Source: Pseudovirgaria hyperparasitica (lineage: Eukaryota > Ascomycota > Dothideomycetes > Acrospermales > Acrospermaceae). From it: 32,179 bases of DNA. The stretch's first letter is position 1. Each line of letters starts with the position of its first letter. The notes beneath the pieces are model-generated. The model ran no database searches. It was not told where the DNA came from and saw nothing but the letters and a program-made list of their open reading frames with translations. Shown one piece after another: positions 1 through 10,430 of the stretch. The translations under genes were made by a program, and so were the position numbers. Location: NCBI RefSeq assembly GCF_010093815.1, contig NW_022985584.1, positions 30,145 through 62,323 on the forward strand, written 5' to 3'.

Positions 1-298
1 CGAGCCAGCTGGAGTGCTTGCAGGGCGGCATTTCCAGACTTGCGCAACTGAAAATGAGTGGGAGCTTGTTTTTATATCAGGACAGCAGATCTTTCTTGAG
101 ATACGGTCGTGTTCTATACAAGAATTGGGCTAGAACCAGTCGACTACGAAACAGGGACTTCTTTAGAAATGCCGTTGTCCCGAAGTAGGAGCAGACAAGT
201 TTTGGGGTCTGTTCTAAAAATGTACTCTATACTCTTATATCGTTCTGCCGCGCCTTTCTCCTTTCTGCCCTGTAATAACTTCTGGAGAGTTGGTCGCG

Positions 299-1234
299 AT
301 GATGGACTTCGCTCTCGCTGTCTTTATGGCTTTCATTGCTCTTTTTGAATAGACATTGGCCGAATACTACTCCGGCGTTGGCCCACACTACGAAATGTCC
401 GACGCTCCTCAAGGTAAGGTGTTTGTTAGGAACTACTGTGTCAAGGACTTTTATGCATACCATACGACTGCATTTGACGATCCTAATCCTGAGAATGGAA
501 TTGCACTCAAAGCCGGGCATGAAATATCTTTTCCTGTCATCATTCCCGAGAGGGGCTGTCAGTGTGGAACAAGTATAAAGCTCTTCGAAGCCCAGACAAA
601 ATCGGGCAAGCAAACCCAAATGGAGTATAGCATACGTGATGTCGGCGATCGGAAAGACTGGTTTATAAGCTATGACATCTCTTTCGTGGATTGTGCAACA
701 AGTACTCCTGGCGTCGTTGATACCTTTTTCAAAAATCATACTGGTCAAGGGTGTCCTGGATGGGACGAGGGCGTCAAGGTCTACGGAACTAATGGTCGCG
801 AATGTGGTGCGATGCAATGCTCCAAGAGCAAGTTCTGTCCATGGGATGCATACTTTGAACCTGAGCCAGCCAAAGGCACAGAGAACCCGTATCAGCCTGT
901 ACGCCAATGCGCAGCCGGATCGATCGATGCTGACATCCATTTTGTTTTGTGCTCCGGCACCACATCCGACGGCGGTGATCCGGCCATCCCCGGCTACCGA
1001 GCACCTTCACCGGATGACGGACCGAACGCTACGCCGCAGCATTTCTCTGCTTCATCTCCCTCTCCCTCTCCGTCACTTGCCAGCTTGGTGCACCAGGGCA
1101 CATCGCCTCTGTACAGCCCGGCAGACGATGGCGTCACGACACGTTATGCGGCTGCTCCAGCTATAGTGACGATTGCGGTCACCGGGACTGCCCTACTCTC
1201 TGAGGATAATCTTGCTAAGATCTTCATAGCTTAG
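299..1234 (+). pseudogene. BYS1/thaumatin-like secreted protein, stop codon in signal peptide
   Basis: The open frame from about 353 to 1234 encodes a cysteine-rich domain. Its pattern resembles fungal BYS1-like (antigenic thaumatin-like) secreted proteins: an N-terminal VRNYC strand, a central ISYDISFVDC segment, and paired cysteines leading to a terminal DIHFVLCSG. A Pro/Ser-rich tail and a mildly hydrophobic C-terminus follow, so a GPI-type anchor is possible. No ATG opens this frame before 395. In the same frame, ATGs at 299 and 302 start a good signal peptide (MMDFALAVFMAFIALFE), which is cut by TAG at 350-352 before reading resumes at TLAEYYSG. A single CAG to TAG change would explain this. 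Alternatively, an intron (289-352, GTTGGT...AATAG) could join an ATG at 220, but that N-terminus is not signal-like. Proteins of this family are secreted and some act at the host interface; the role here is unknown. Confidence 0.5.
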
Positions 1235-1835
1235 CGGGTTGAAGAAGAGCATCTTGACTGGGTTGTTAGTTAGTGTTCTTGAATCCAGGAGCCGGAAGCT
1301 ATCAGGCGATGTCCTATTATAGATGTTCCAGTAACACTACTCGTGTTCCTGCCGTCGCGTGCAATGAGCACGGCACCCAAGTGTCCCGCGAATATGCCGC
1401 GTGGCCCAACAGAGTTACTATCAGATAATGAGGAGACTAAACTCGTAAACGAGGGTCAAGAGGGTCAGGTTCTACGAAAACAACAGATGTGTGTCTGACG
1501 GTACTGAGCATCATCTTCATAGATTAGTTCACAGTGTCATCATGCTGAGCCGTCTGATACTGAGCCGTTAAATCCACTAAGTCGCCGCCTAGTCTCGGCT
1601 AAACTGGTAGGCCATGGATACTGAGCCATGGAATTGCAAGGACCTTCCGCACAACGCGCAGGCCATCCTTACTCAACGGTTCACGCAGCGGCTCGCAGAC
1701 CCATATCTTACTGCGCTGACAGATCTAAGTGTCCGTCAGGTACAAGTATGTTTCGCTGATGCTCGTGCGAGGAAGCTCTGTCGAGGACAAGCGAAAGCAA
1801 GGGTTGTGCTGAAAAAGTTACGGACGAATCACATC
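1235..1835. other. No recognisable gene; short ACTGAGCC motif cluster
   Basis: I see no convincing gene in this stretch. Copies of (T)GAGCCRT-type motifs (CTGAGCCGT twice, ACTGAGCCAT once) lie between about 1546 and 1632. They resemble the inverted complement of the 16-bp tandem array near 29730. An open frame at 1614-2021 starts inside this cluster but resembles no family I know. Confidence 0.4.
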
Positions 1836-2053
1836 AACCGCCCGATCACCTTTTCTTCCAAACAGTCTCAACTCTTGGAGTGGAGACAATCGAAGCGGGG
1901 TAGTTGTGGTCCTCTACTCTCTTGCATCGTTTCTTCAAGGAGTTCGGGGACTTCATGGATCGGGGCAAACCCTTCAAGGTCTTTAAACCATACAGACTCG
2001 CAGCACTGTGCAAGAACCTAGCGATTTCCGAATTGACTGTCGCCTCATGTTAG
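1836..2053 (+). pseudogene. Possible degenerate coding remnant
   Basis: One frame reads protein-like sequence (FFKEFGDFMDRGKPFKVF followed by KPYRLAALCKNLAISELTV) to a stop at 2051. It is interrupted by a TAG at 1901. No start or family can be assigned. It is listed because its composition looks more coding-like than its neighbours and because TAG interruptions recur in this window. Confidence 0.2.
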
Positions 2054-2171
2054 GTGTTTGATATCATGTGTTTGATATCTTATGTAATAATGAATGATAC
2101 TCACGCTGTGCCAAAAATATTCGTTACCTTTGGACGTGTTCGAATACCGTCGAAAGCTTTGGTACTCCGGA

Positions 2172-2892
2172 TCAAGGACCACATGCAAGCATGACTTTGA
2201 AGCCGTCAAGCTCTCTTTTCGAGATTTGATGTAATTCCATGCTCGGTACATCTCGGTCGGCTTCTGGGCAATGGTATTCGTAGTGTAGGTATGGTCGAGT
2301 AATGATTGTTTCTGCACCATAGTATTTCGCTCGTAGCCTAGTAATATTTAGATCTGGGGAAGGATCGTTATAATCATCCCAATCCACACCCATCGCTTTA
2401 CTCACGTTTAGCCAGTTATATAGCCAATTGAGAAACGAAGGTATGCCTGTTGACGCCTCTCTACCGAATGGAGGTTCGTATACGCCAGCTGGGAAGTTGT
2501 GTGGTGGATGGTTCCATAAGGGGAATAGGTACATGGGGACCTGATTGAGTATCTTACGCAATTGTATCTGTGCTGAATACAACACTATGGTGATGTCACG
2601 CTGGTTGTCGACTTGCTGGGCCTTGTCTTCGTGTGTCAGACCTTCACCCCTACCGTATATCCGTAAGATTCCCCGTTCCTCTTCAATCTTTAAGGGGTAG
2701 TCACCCAAAATAGGAACCAGTTCCAGACGAGGAGACTGGATTGGCTTGGACTAATGTTTGAAGAAATACGGTACTGGTAGTATATGTGTGAAAATGCTGT
2801 ACCATGCACGAGGTTCTTTTTGATAAGGACACTTCAGCCTCGTTGGCTATTCTATTTTCCATGTCGAAGCAGAAGGAAGCAAAATGATGCAC
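2172..2892 (-). pseudogene. C-terminal part of a fungal-specific transcription factor
   Basis: The minus-strand frame 2708-2172 carries the hallmark C-terminal segments of the fungal-specific transcription factor domain found in many Zn2Cys6 regulators: an SAQIQLRKILNQV helix and an RLRAKYYGAETIITRPYL helix. Upstream, in another frame (about 2865-2790), lies FDMENRIANEAEVSLSK, which resembles the 'LEsDi.aEl.LP.S' segment that normally precedes it. An acceptor-like ATTAG near 2750 could join the two. The N-terminal zinc cluster is not visible, so this is a fragment or a degraded gene. A different fragment of a similar regulator sits at 30517-30897. Confidence 0.5.
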
Positions 2893-3339
2893 TGTACGGC
2901 CTTACAAACCCCTCAACTTGGCGGAATGAGATCCGGATGCCTTGGGCTTTATATGTATGACGGACTGTGCGACATCGCTCGGAGATCTTGCTGCTCATAC
3001 ATTTGTTTCCCAAATTAATGGTGAGGCGGACCTCGAATGGTATGTCATGTACGTCACGCGGACTACCCGCGTACTGTTCGTGGAATGATCTGTATTGTAC
3101 ATAGCCTATCATTCCTCTGTCGAAATCACATTATCGGCTACCCTATCTCTTCTCCGAATCAATTTCAACTTCTTTGAACGGGGGCAAGTCTTGAATAGTT
3201 TTGGCGTTACGCGAATCGGAATGGGGTAATTCTGGTCCTGTTGGCCTTGTTAGTACATTCTCCCAGATGATCAGCGCCTTCATCTTACTAGCATCTTCAG
3301 ATCTGTCAGCCAAGAGACACCGTCCTCGGAGTCACACAT
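2893..3339. other. No recognisable gene
   Basis: Minus-strand open frames here (2852-3112 and part of 3280-3591) resemble nothing known to me. The stretch may hold decayed upstream exons of the transcription-factor remnant, but I cannot follow them. Confidence 0.3.
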
Positions 3340-3740
3340 ACTACTTTTAGATTGCGCGATCGTATCTAAGCAATCGTCGTGCTGAGCTTTGAAGTAGGTT
3401 GAACACACAACCACACTCTTCTCGATACCAATCCGCAAGCATGTGTCCTGTCGTGTGGATCTCCCCAACAACTCCTTCTCGTCGTGGGAGTAAATGGAGG
3501 AGTTGTTTCGAGACTCTTCGGTCCTACATACTTGGTCGTCACAAGCCTGCCGGCTACGACAGCTGTGAATCGCTTCTAGAGCCACCAACATTTGAGACTG
3601 CGAGCATCGCCCGCCAATACAAAGGAGCTCGCAAGGCGGACACCCGGATCAATCGCAAGGCTGTGGCAGATCAAGATGGAGAACACGGCATGGGCAGACA
3701 CTATCGAATATGAGGAGAGCTTCAAAAGTGAGGTCAGGTC
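3340..3740 (-). repeat. Left arm of a ~400-bp inverted duplication
   Basis: Read on the minus strand, this segment is about 90% identical by eye to the plus strand at 29221-29640. Stretches such as QACDDQ, YSHDEKELLGRS and CSTYFKAQHDDCLDTIAQSK are shared in one frame. In another frame, MLADWYREECG followed by FNLLQSSARRLLRY is shared up to a common stop. Differences fall at third positions in more than one frame, so the true coding frame, if any, is unclear. Confidence 0.75.
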
Positions 3741-4215
3741 CCACCCCCTGCAACCCGGCAGTTGATGTAGGCGACGATTGAGTCTCGGAAGCCTGTGCAA
3801 GATAGGCCGGGTCGATCGTGAGATGGGGCGTTTCTATCTCCCTAAGCAAACTCTCATTGTTCTTGGCGAGCGTAGCATTGGCCTCGTGAAGCTGTGCTAC
3901 TTGAGAAACTAATTCACCCGTGGCATCGCGAAGCTGGCTGTAAAAGTGTTGCAAAGTTGTACGAACCGGGAGACATCTCTCTTGAATATCGCGATCGATA
4001 TGAATGAATGCATCATGGAGCTGCACTGTTATCAGTTCCATAGCGATCTTCACAATCTTTAGCTTACCATGTCTGTCACCTCTGATTCTGGCAGCATGGT
4101 TTGTAAAGCTACTGGTAGACAGTCCCGCCTGGATAAGTCTAGATATTGGAAAAAGCTTGGTATCGTGAATCTCATCATGTGTTCTTTGTGCTTCATTTAT
4201 ATCAGACATGACCAT
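3649..4215 (-). CDS. Hypothetical coiled-coil protein beside a Copia LTR
   Basis: A 188-aa frame starts at ATG 4215. Residues about 60-130 have amphipathic, coiled-coil character (ELVSQVAQLHEANATLAKN). I do not recognise a family. The last 30 or so residues fall in the inverted-duplication arm, where the frame ends, so the C-terminus may be truncated or may continue through an unrecognised intron. The start codon lies roughly 40 bp beyond the end of a Copia LTR pointing the same way, so LTR read-out transcription is possible. A similar small coiled-coil frame occurs at 30063-30332, near the other duplication arm. Confidence 0.4.
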   Translation of the reverse strand: MVMSDINEAQRTHDEIHDTKLFPISRLIQAGLSTSSFTNHAARIRGDRHGKLKIVKIAMELITVQLHDAFIHIDRDIQERCLPVRTTLQHFYSQLRDATGELVSQVAQLHEANATLAKNNESLLREIETPHLTIDPAYLAQASETQSSPTSTAGLQGVGPDLTFEALLIFDSVCPCRVLHLDLPQPCD

Positions 4216-4252
4216 CTACAATCGGATACAATCTGAGGTCCTAGATTAGAAT

Positions 4253-4482
4253 TGTATGTGTTGGAGATTGTGGGAAGATTGTTCCTTTATTGATCTGATT
4301 TCCTCCTTTCATGGAGAAGTCGGCTTCTTTTATAGACATGATTTCAGGCTTCAAGGCCTCAATTCAACCTTGAAGTCTTATTCGCCGATATACAGTTATC
4401 AGCTTGCTTACATAATACACTGTGGTCGAGGATTGCTCAGCCAACTTCTTCATTGCCTTGTATATAGGTCTCTATTCTGACA
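4253..4482 (-). repeat. 3' LTR of a Copia-type element
   Basis: On the minus strand the LTR begins TGTCAGAATAGAGACC directly after a G-rich polypurine tract. It contains a TATAAAAG box (near 4330) and an AATAAAG signal, and ends in an ACA context near 4253-4257. The exact distal end is uncertain because no second LTR is present for comparison. Confidence 0.6.
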
Positions 4483-5655
4483 CCCCCCCTCAGGTTTGGC
4501 TATCTCATAGCTAAAGCTAGATCTCGTTTGTTGGGACCAATTCAGTTGTTTTAGAAACTGCTTTTGTTGTTGCTTCGTCAAAAGCCTCGTAAATCCGTCC
4601 GCAGGCATTTCTGCCGTTGGGAGCCATTTGATTGTGATATGCCCTCGTTGTGTTTCTTGCCGCAGCCAGTTCTGATGAACATCGGTATGGCGGAGTTTCG
4701 TGTTGATCTTGGGGATTTCGTTCGTCGCGATCCGGATTGTCGCCTGGTTGTCGCCGTACATTACCATCTCCTGTTCTGCTTCGAATTGGATGCTCTCAAG
4801 GAAGCGCAACCACCATTTGTAGTGACTGCCTTCGTGAGACAGAGCCGTGAGCTCGGCCTCCGTCGTTGATTTGGTTACAGTTCTTTGTTCCTTCGCTGCC
4901 CAATCAATGGGACCGCCAAAGAGTTTGAACAGAAAACCTTCAGAAGATGCTCGATTGCTGATGTCATCAGCAAAAGCCGCGTCGCTAGCCCCTTGGAATA
5001 TCTCAGTTGCACCTCGGCCGTCGTACAGGATACCAAGACTTTGTGTCTGATAGAGGTACTGTATGACTCGATCGGCGCTTCGGATGTCTTCGATTGACGG
5101 GTTCTGCAGGTGTTCAGCCAGTATCGAGTGGGCTTTGGCCACATCTGGACGTGAAAACACTGCAGCATATCCTATCGAGCCAACTTTCTGTTGATATTCA
5201 TAGATTTGATGGGGTGATAGTTTTGCGTAGTTCTCTTTTTGGTCTTGTGTTTGACCTTGTTTTTGGTCCTGGTTTTGACCTTGTTTTTGGTCCTGCCCCT
5301 GACCATTGTTTGGTTTTGAAGTTCTTGCATCAGGATAGGTAAGAGGTAACGGCGTCAGGTACTTGTTTGAATCGTGTTGCAGATGAAATCTTGCAGCAAT
5401 ATTAGAGATATATACATCTTGCAGAAGATAGAGCTTGCGCTCGGCTCTGTTGCGTCTGATCTTGATGCCGAGAAACTTATCTGGTGTGCATTCACGCATC
5501 TGAAAGATTTCCATGATGGCTATCTTAAAGTCTTGGAGAAGCTGAGTGTACTTTGGTAGTGCAATTGCGAAAAAGTCGTCAACGAAATAGAAGACGAGTA
5601 TGCGCCCGTCTCGCGCAGAAGTCGAGCAAGGAGCTCCTTGTTTATTCGAAGCATA
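4450..5655 (-). pseudogene. Ty1/Copia pol remnant (RT C-terminus and RNase H)
   Basis: The frame is open from about 5655 to a stop at 4450, inside the LTR. It contains the RT catalytic motif LVFYFVDDF, the downstream DKFLGIKIRRNRAERKLYL block, and a complete Copia-type RNase H (SDAAFADDISNRAS, WAAKEQRTVTKSTTEAEL, YGDNQATI, LRHTDVHQNWLR, WLPTAEMPADGFTR). Gag, protease, integrase and the start of RT are missing, so the element is 5'-truncated and non-autonomous. The RT-RNase H connection contains a Gln-rich tandem repeat (units of QDQKQGQ, about 5225-5315). The reading frame is undamaged over its length, so truncation may be recent. Confidence 0.85.
4483..4492 (-). promoter_or_regulatory. Copia polypurine tract
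   Basis: On the minus strand, TGAGGGGGGG immediately precedes the TGT start of the LTR. This is the expected position for the plus-strand primer of reverse transcription. Confidence 0.65.
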
Positions 5656-6284
5656 TCAGCGTTACGGCCATCCCTATAATCGAAAAGAAGGCAGCACCGG
5701 AATGATGCAAAGCCTTTCGGCAGAGACCACCCTACTTTCCATATCGGAGACTTCCAACCAACAATACAATGGATGCAACATTGGCGTAAGGTCGATGGAA
5801 GATGCATGCGCGGAGGAGTCTCAGCTGGGCCATTCATCTCAACCTCAGGGACCGGTAGCCCCACCGAACTCCCCGATCAGCATTACAAATCGACTTCTCT
5901 CATCTCAGGACGTCGTATCTCGTGCGTATCTCGAGGGACGTACTCGCATCTGGTTACCACCTAAGGTCAGAGACACCAAAATCTGGTTTATCTTGCCAGG
6001 ATATATGTCTGGTCGCCGCATTCCTGATGAGCCGTACCAACTCCTTTTTGACTTGCTCCTCACGATACTGAGCCCTGGTGTATAATCAAGTGAGTTTAAG
6101 GAGTTCGATAAAGCTCAACTATTGGAGGAGTGGTTCAGGTACATACCTTTGGGTCTCTACCCTGGATCCAAGGAGCTAGAAGAATTCGCTGTCTCCTTTG
6201 TAATGACAGTGTGTCCACTCCGAATGCTCTTACCCAGGACGTGTTGGTTCTGTATTTTCTATACTAGTGAATCACCGTTACATC
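5656..6284. other. No recognisable gene; Copia truncation flank
   Basis: The Copia RT frame ends at a stop near 5656, and nothing upstream matches Copia pol. An open plus-strand frame (5600-6085) overlaps the remnant antisense and has no recognisable family. No gene can be supported. Confidence 0.4.
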
Positions 6285-7181
6285 TCAGGAATCGGTTTGT
6301 GCCTCTCTGATCATCTCTCTGAATAGCAAAAGCTCCTCGTCCAACACCCTCTGGCGCCGCAGTGGTCTGAGAGAATCAAGCCACCAGTGTGGAGACATCA
6401 TCGCGCTACTGAAATCAACAAGTTTTCCATCCAGGTAATTCCTCGCGTACAGGTCTACTGGGTATATTCCCAAATTCCTCAGTTCGTGTAGGTCTCGCTC
6501 CATTTCTTCTGCATTAACGATGGCCTCCTTGGACTCTACGAGCTCTTTCACCAAAGCTCGGAACGGTGGCTTCTCCCGCCAGCTCTTGTCTTCATCTTCT
6601 TCTGGCCAGTCCCAGTCTCGAATCCCAAATTGCTCGCTGAAAATTTCCCCATACTGTTCTGCTGGGAGATAAAGATAGCCGTAGCAGGGCACAGCTAGTC
6701 GGTGTGGATGTTCCCGATGTTGCCGCCTCTCGTCTCTTGTTCGTTGTTCTTGCTGCTGTTGCTCATGGGTTTGCAGCTTTCCGTATGCTCTACACTCTGC
6801 ATAAAATGGATCGGAGTGATAGGTGATTATCTCATCGCTTGCCTTGACCCTATCGGTAGGAAATACCGAAGAGCGTTCTTGCTCGACACTAAAGAACTTG
6901 AACTAGACGTATATTAGGCTTGAACGACAAAGCAGTGATTAAATATACGCGTATTTACTTACGACCTTTAGTGCATACTTCTTCTTACCTATGCGAACCT
7001 TGAAGACATAGCTGTGACCTCCTTCGGCTCCTTCAGATCCGTCCAAGCGCGGCGACGAACTAAGAAGCTTTAGGAAGTGGATATTACCCTTATGCCTCTT
7101 GAATGGCAACAGCTTTGGTCCTTCGCAAGGTGGCAATGGCCTTCTAGGACTATATGCGAGCTGGAAGCGCGCCAGCGACAT
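6285..7181 (-). CDS. FTA2-like protein (Sim4 kinetochore FTA2 family), two exons
   Basis: Exon 1 is 7181-6963 and exon 2 is 6902-6285, split by a 60-bp intron (6962-6903, GTAAGT...CTAG) in phase 0. The product is 278 aa. Family features in order: PPCEGPKLLPF near the N-terminus; GGHSYVFKVRIGKKKYALKV reading across the splice into FKFF; HSDPFYAECRAYGKL; a Gln/Arg-rich insert; VPCYGYLYLP; a WPEEDEDKSW acidic stretch; and the C-terminal LGIYPVDLYARNYLDGKLVD block. This architecture matches the kinase-like FTA2 superfamily, which is expanded in ascomycetes. A centromere role is known only for the yeast namesake, and most paralogues have no known function. The ATG at 7181 was chosen because it is the first in frame. 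The gene looks intact. Confidence 0.8.
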
Positions 7182-7504
7182 GTTGTAGCGAAGTTTGAGG
7201 TCTTCTCGCTCTGAAGATCCGGAACAAAAGCTGACCTTGATAAGTTGCACAAAGCAAGGCAGGCATTCCTGCCACAGAGCTGAGGGGGTGTTTGAAACCT
7301 CAGCTGACGTTCAATTTGCGACGTTTCTGACGTTCAATACCCCATATTCGACCGGTGTTTGAAATTGAATCTCACCTCCAGCTTAAAACCCGAGCTGAAG
7401 ACAGGGATTAGACGACGGCGTGGAACTAAAGGATTGTGGCTTCGGGATGGCTGAACTTACCTATATTAAGTATTAGTGCATCAATCTACAGGCAAGTAGC
7501 CCAG
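7182..7504. other. Intergenic, no gene seen
   Basis: This is the upstream region of the FTA2-like gene. Short near-repeats of GACGTTCAAT and GTGTTTGAAA occur at about 7290-7360, but no clear promoter element was identified. Confidence 0.4.
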
Positions 7505-7575
7505 CATACGGCTAAACCGTGGCCCTGACCGCAAAAAGTCGGGTTTTGCGGTCAGGGCCACGGTTTAGCCGTATG
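7505..7575. repeat. Perfect 32-bp inverted repeat with 7-nt loop
   Basis: Arms 7505-7536 and 7544-7575 are exact reverse complements, beginning CATACGGCTAAACC and ending GGTTTAGCCGTATG, around the loop AGTCGGG. The whole 71-nt unit can form a long hairpin or cruciform. No transposase is adjacent. It could be joined terminal repeats of a small DNA transposon or a small-RNA hairpin. Confidence 0.9.
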
Positions 7576-7714
7576 ATCAAGGTACCTGCATTTACCCTCA
7601 CCCCCTGGTTCATGCAACAGATATGCAGCACTACTGTCTCGTCCTCCATAGCAGTTGCCTTCTTTCCAGTGATGGGGGATAATGAATTATACTCCGTATC
7701 GTCGCTCCAATCGA

Positions 7715-7775
7715 TCCGGAGTGGCGGAGTCACGGAGTGTCACTCCGGTCACTCCTTTGTCACTCCACTCCGGAG
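7715..7775. repeat. Imperfect foldback of CGGAGTG / CACTCCG motifs
   Basis: Several CGGAGTG-type motifs (CCGGAGTGG, CGGAGTCACGGAGTG) are followed by their complements (CACTCCGGTCACTCC, CACTCCACTCCGG). Together they form an imperfect palindrome of about 60 bp. Clustered short motifs of this kind are typical of hAT-like subterminal regions, but no transposase is nearby. Confidence 0.5.
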
Positions 7776-7785
7776 CGTATTAGCA

Positions 7786-8223
7786 TTACTTGCTTACCAA
7801 CTTCATCGAATTGATGGTTCTTAAATATGGGGAATCGCCATAGAGAGCCCTGTGGAGATTATGTACGAACAGAGACAGACTAACGTTGCTCTCTATGGTC
7901 TTCCGCCCATCGATTTCGGGGTCGTCGTTCCATCCGCCAACTGCAAGACAGACTTGGACATCGGGGCAATTCACTTTCAGGCCTAGGGACGCGCAGGCGA
8001 AGTCGAGCACTGGGGGGAGACTCTCGGTATACGGGTTGGGAACACAAGGCGCTAATGAGCCAGAGCCGGCAGCGACCCGTCGTTTTCTGGCAGCAAGTGC
8101 TTCCTCAAATGAAGTGCCTATCTTAGACATTATTGCATTAGTTCTCTCTTCTGCCAGCATGAAGGGCTTGGTAATATGATAAGAGCCCCATAGGACACAA
8201 GAAGACTTGGGTGGCAAAACCAA
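7786..8223 (-). CDS. Hypothetical protein fragment
   Basis: This open minus-strand frame contains the coherent segment NPYTESLPPVLDFACASLG followed by VQVCLAVGGWNDDPEIDG. It resembles no family I can name. The first in-frame codon is not ATG and the frame continues upstream, so any real start is unknown; internal ATGs precede LAEERTNAIMSKIG. It may be an exon or a remnant. Confidence 0.3.
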   Translation of the reverse strand: MVLPPKSSCVLWGSYHITKPFMLAEERTNAIMSKIGTSFEEALAARKRRVAAGSGSLAPCVPNPYTESLPPVLDFACASLGLKVNCPDVQVCLAVGGWNDDPEIDGRKTIESNVSLSLFVHNLHRALYGDSPYLRTINSMKLVSK

Positions 8224-10430
8224 TAGCGATTCGACATTTCACTGTTCCCTTCGGCAAGGATTCTTTATTGACCAGATATCTACCTTGTGAATAGGTTCAT
8301 GGTCAACGACAAACTCAAAACATAAAGACCCCTTATATCTTCGAAAATTACCTTAGAGCGGATTATTATTACCTAGCTTAACTCAAAGTGTATAGGAACG
8401 CCTTCGCCTACTTGAAAGACACTCTCATGGGTGGGCTCTTGTTTGAAGTGAAGGTATACTTCATTGGCACTGCGCATGTAAGTTCACCAAATGCCTTGGT
8501 GATACGGCTGCACGTACGAAAAAAAAAGTTGGGATAGCCAACAATCAGGCCCGGTATTGTGTGGCAAGTATCGTATCCCGGGCCGACCTTCCTGAAGGCG
8601 TTTTCGGAGTAGTCTTTCCTGGCCCCTTGACTCCTCCCAGATATCAGACATCGAGATCCACCATCGTGTGCTCAGAGGAGATGATCAAGGTTGTTCAACT
8701 GATTCCAGGACGTGACAGTCTTCGAATCTTCCACGCTACAGATCTAACAGATTGTTTGAATAAAGATTAATACCTCCGATCACGTTTTCATTCCAAAAAG
8801 TTTCGAACATTTGTATTTGTCCGTATCTATTTCTGTGACGCACTTACCTAGGCTAAGGGGCCCGGACTCCCTTATAAAACCCGAGCTTACCCCTTATGAA
8901 TAATATTACTCTTGGTTATCAGGGCACAGATCACACCCCAGACGCAGTGTGGATCCGAATTTCACCGCGACCAAGAACAATGCTAGGGTTTTCACTAAGC
9001 CTTCCAATCAGCAAGGACATCGGTTACGTCTTAGCCAGCCATGGGGATCTGAAATCTGTTCCTTGCTCGCGAGGGGCATGCATCTGACGTGGCAGACTGG
9101 GTGCCCCATAGACGTGCCGGGGCCCCACGGTCTCGGCACGCGCCCGCAATGTGCACTTGACAAATTCATTCAAGGTGAGGTAGGCAGGGGTCCAGGTCAG
9201 CACGTTCGGTTCGCCAACGTTCCCGCGATATTAGGATATGTCAGCGACGCAGTTTAGGATATAGTAAATTAAGCTAGATTTTCTTCATTATAGGTCTACC
9301 TCGTATTGCTTGTGTTACATTGCCAATATTTATATAGTCTCAGAGCAAGTATCTCGATGGGCGCCGATACTTGACGCTCAATATTAAGGAGATTGTACTA
9401 GTAAGTTGTATACTGGTCTGCTTCCTCTAGCAGATCTTCCACGATCTCAGGGCATCCTAAAGAACCTCGACGTCGCGCGTCCGTCTGCCATCGCTGCTGC
9501 CGCTGCGAGATGCCTATGTGAGCTTGATCTCAAGCTGTGTAATTAGGTTAACTGTATCTCGTAGTCGATCGTTCAGCGATTGGGATCCGTTTGTCGGTTG
9601 TTTCGGAGTTTGCACAATTGCTGTCTCCTGGAGGCGTTATATGTTGGCACGGAATAAGATAGATAATCCCAAGGAATTCTTGCACATACCTCAAAGTTCT
9701 TGGAACAAGCTCTGATGGCGTGGAGCGTGTGACTATTATCGCTGTTCTCGTCTTTCGTGCGGTGTACACCGATAATACCAGCAAAATTGCATTTGTGACC
9801 TAGAGAGCTCGTGAGTATATTTTTCGATGCTCTACGCGACTAAGATTACATTCTGGCTGAGCGCCATCGTACTGGGGGCACTGGTGAGCATAATCTATAT
9901 AGTTAAGAAGCTTAGCGTACCTGTATCTTCGGGCGATGGCAGGTCTCACAGCTGCGATTCAAGGTGTTGGTCTCGGACGAATAGTCCTCAGGTGCAATAC
10001 ATGTCATAGTAGGGGAGGACTGTGCTGTAGACAGATGTGAGACTGTCTCTGCAAGAGGGACATCGATAGATATTAGTACGTAGAGATCTAAATCGGGACA
10101 CTTAATGGGGAAGACTTTGCCTCATCCAATCCTGCATTTGCTATAAGAGGAGACGGCTCAGCGGGTGACTTGAGCTTACCTTGATGGGATAGCTAGGCCA
10201 TCAGGAGAAATAGACCGATCAATCTTTACCCTTGTCACGACAGTAAATCGCCCCTCCTCGGGGGATCCGTTCACATACTTTTGCTCCAATTAAGCGCGCA
10301 GCTGATCTCTTTAGGAGGTTACGACCAGCTCGGCAGTCGAGGGTCCGCTACGTCCGGCTAGGCACATGTCTTGGTAGGAAATGTCATCCATCGTTAGCAT
10401 GTACATCCTCAGCTGGTAGAAAGTTACCTT
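8224..10430. other. 2.2 kb without a supportable gene
   Basis: Only short open frames are present (8561-8770, 8949-9257, 9548-9784 minus, 9827-10009). None shows a recognisable domain. The frame at 9827 begins with a possible membrane helix (FWLSAIVLGALVSIIYIV) but cannot be extended. A TATAAAA occurs near 8872 without an identifiable gene after it. Confidence 0.4.

Noticed and set aside
109-348. Plus-strand frame overlapping the BYS1-like gene start
   Set aside because: It is in another frame, has no signal-like or domain-like sequence, and is only needed if an intron at 289-352 is assumed.
5600-6085. 161-aa plus-strand frame
   Set aside because: It starts antisense to the Copia RT remnant and its remainder matches no family.
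8561-8770. LPEGVFGVV segment recalling aldehyde dehydrogenases
   Set aside because: The resemblance is limited to a few residues, and no other dehydrogenase motif is present.
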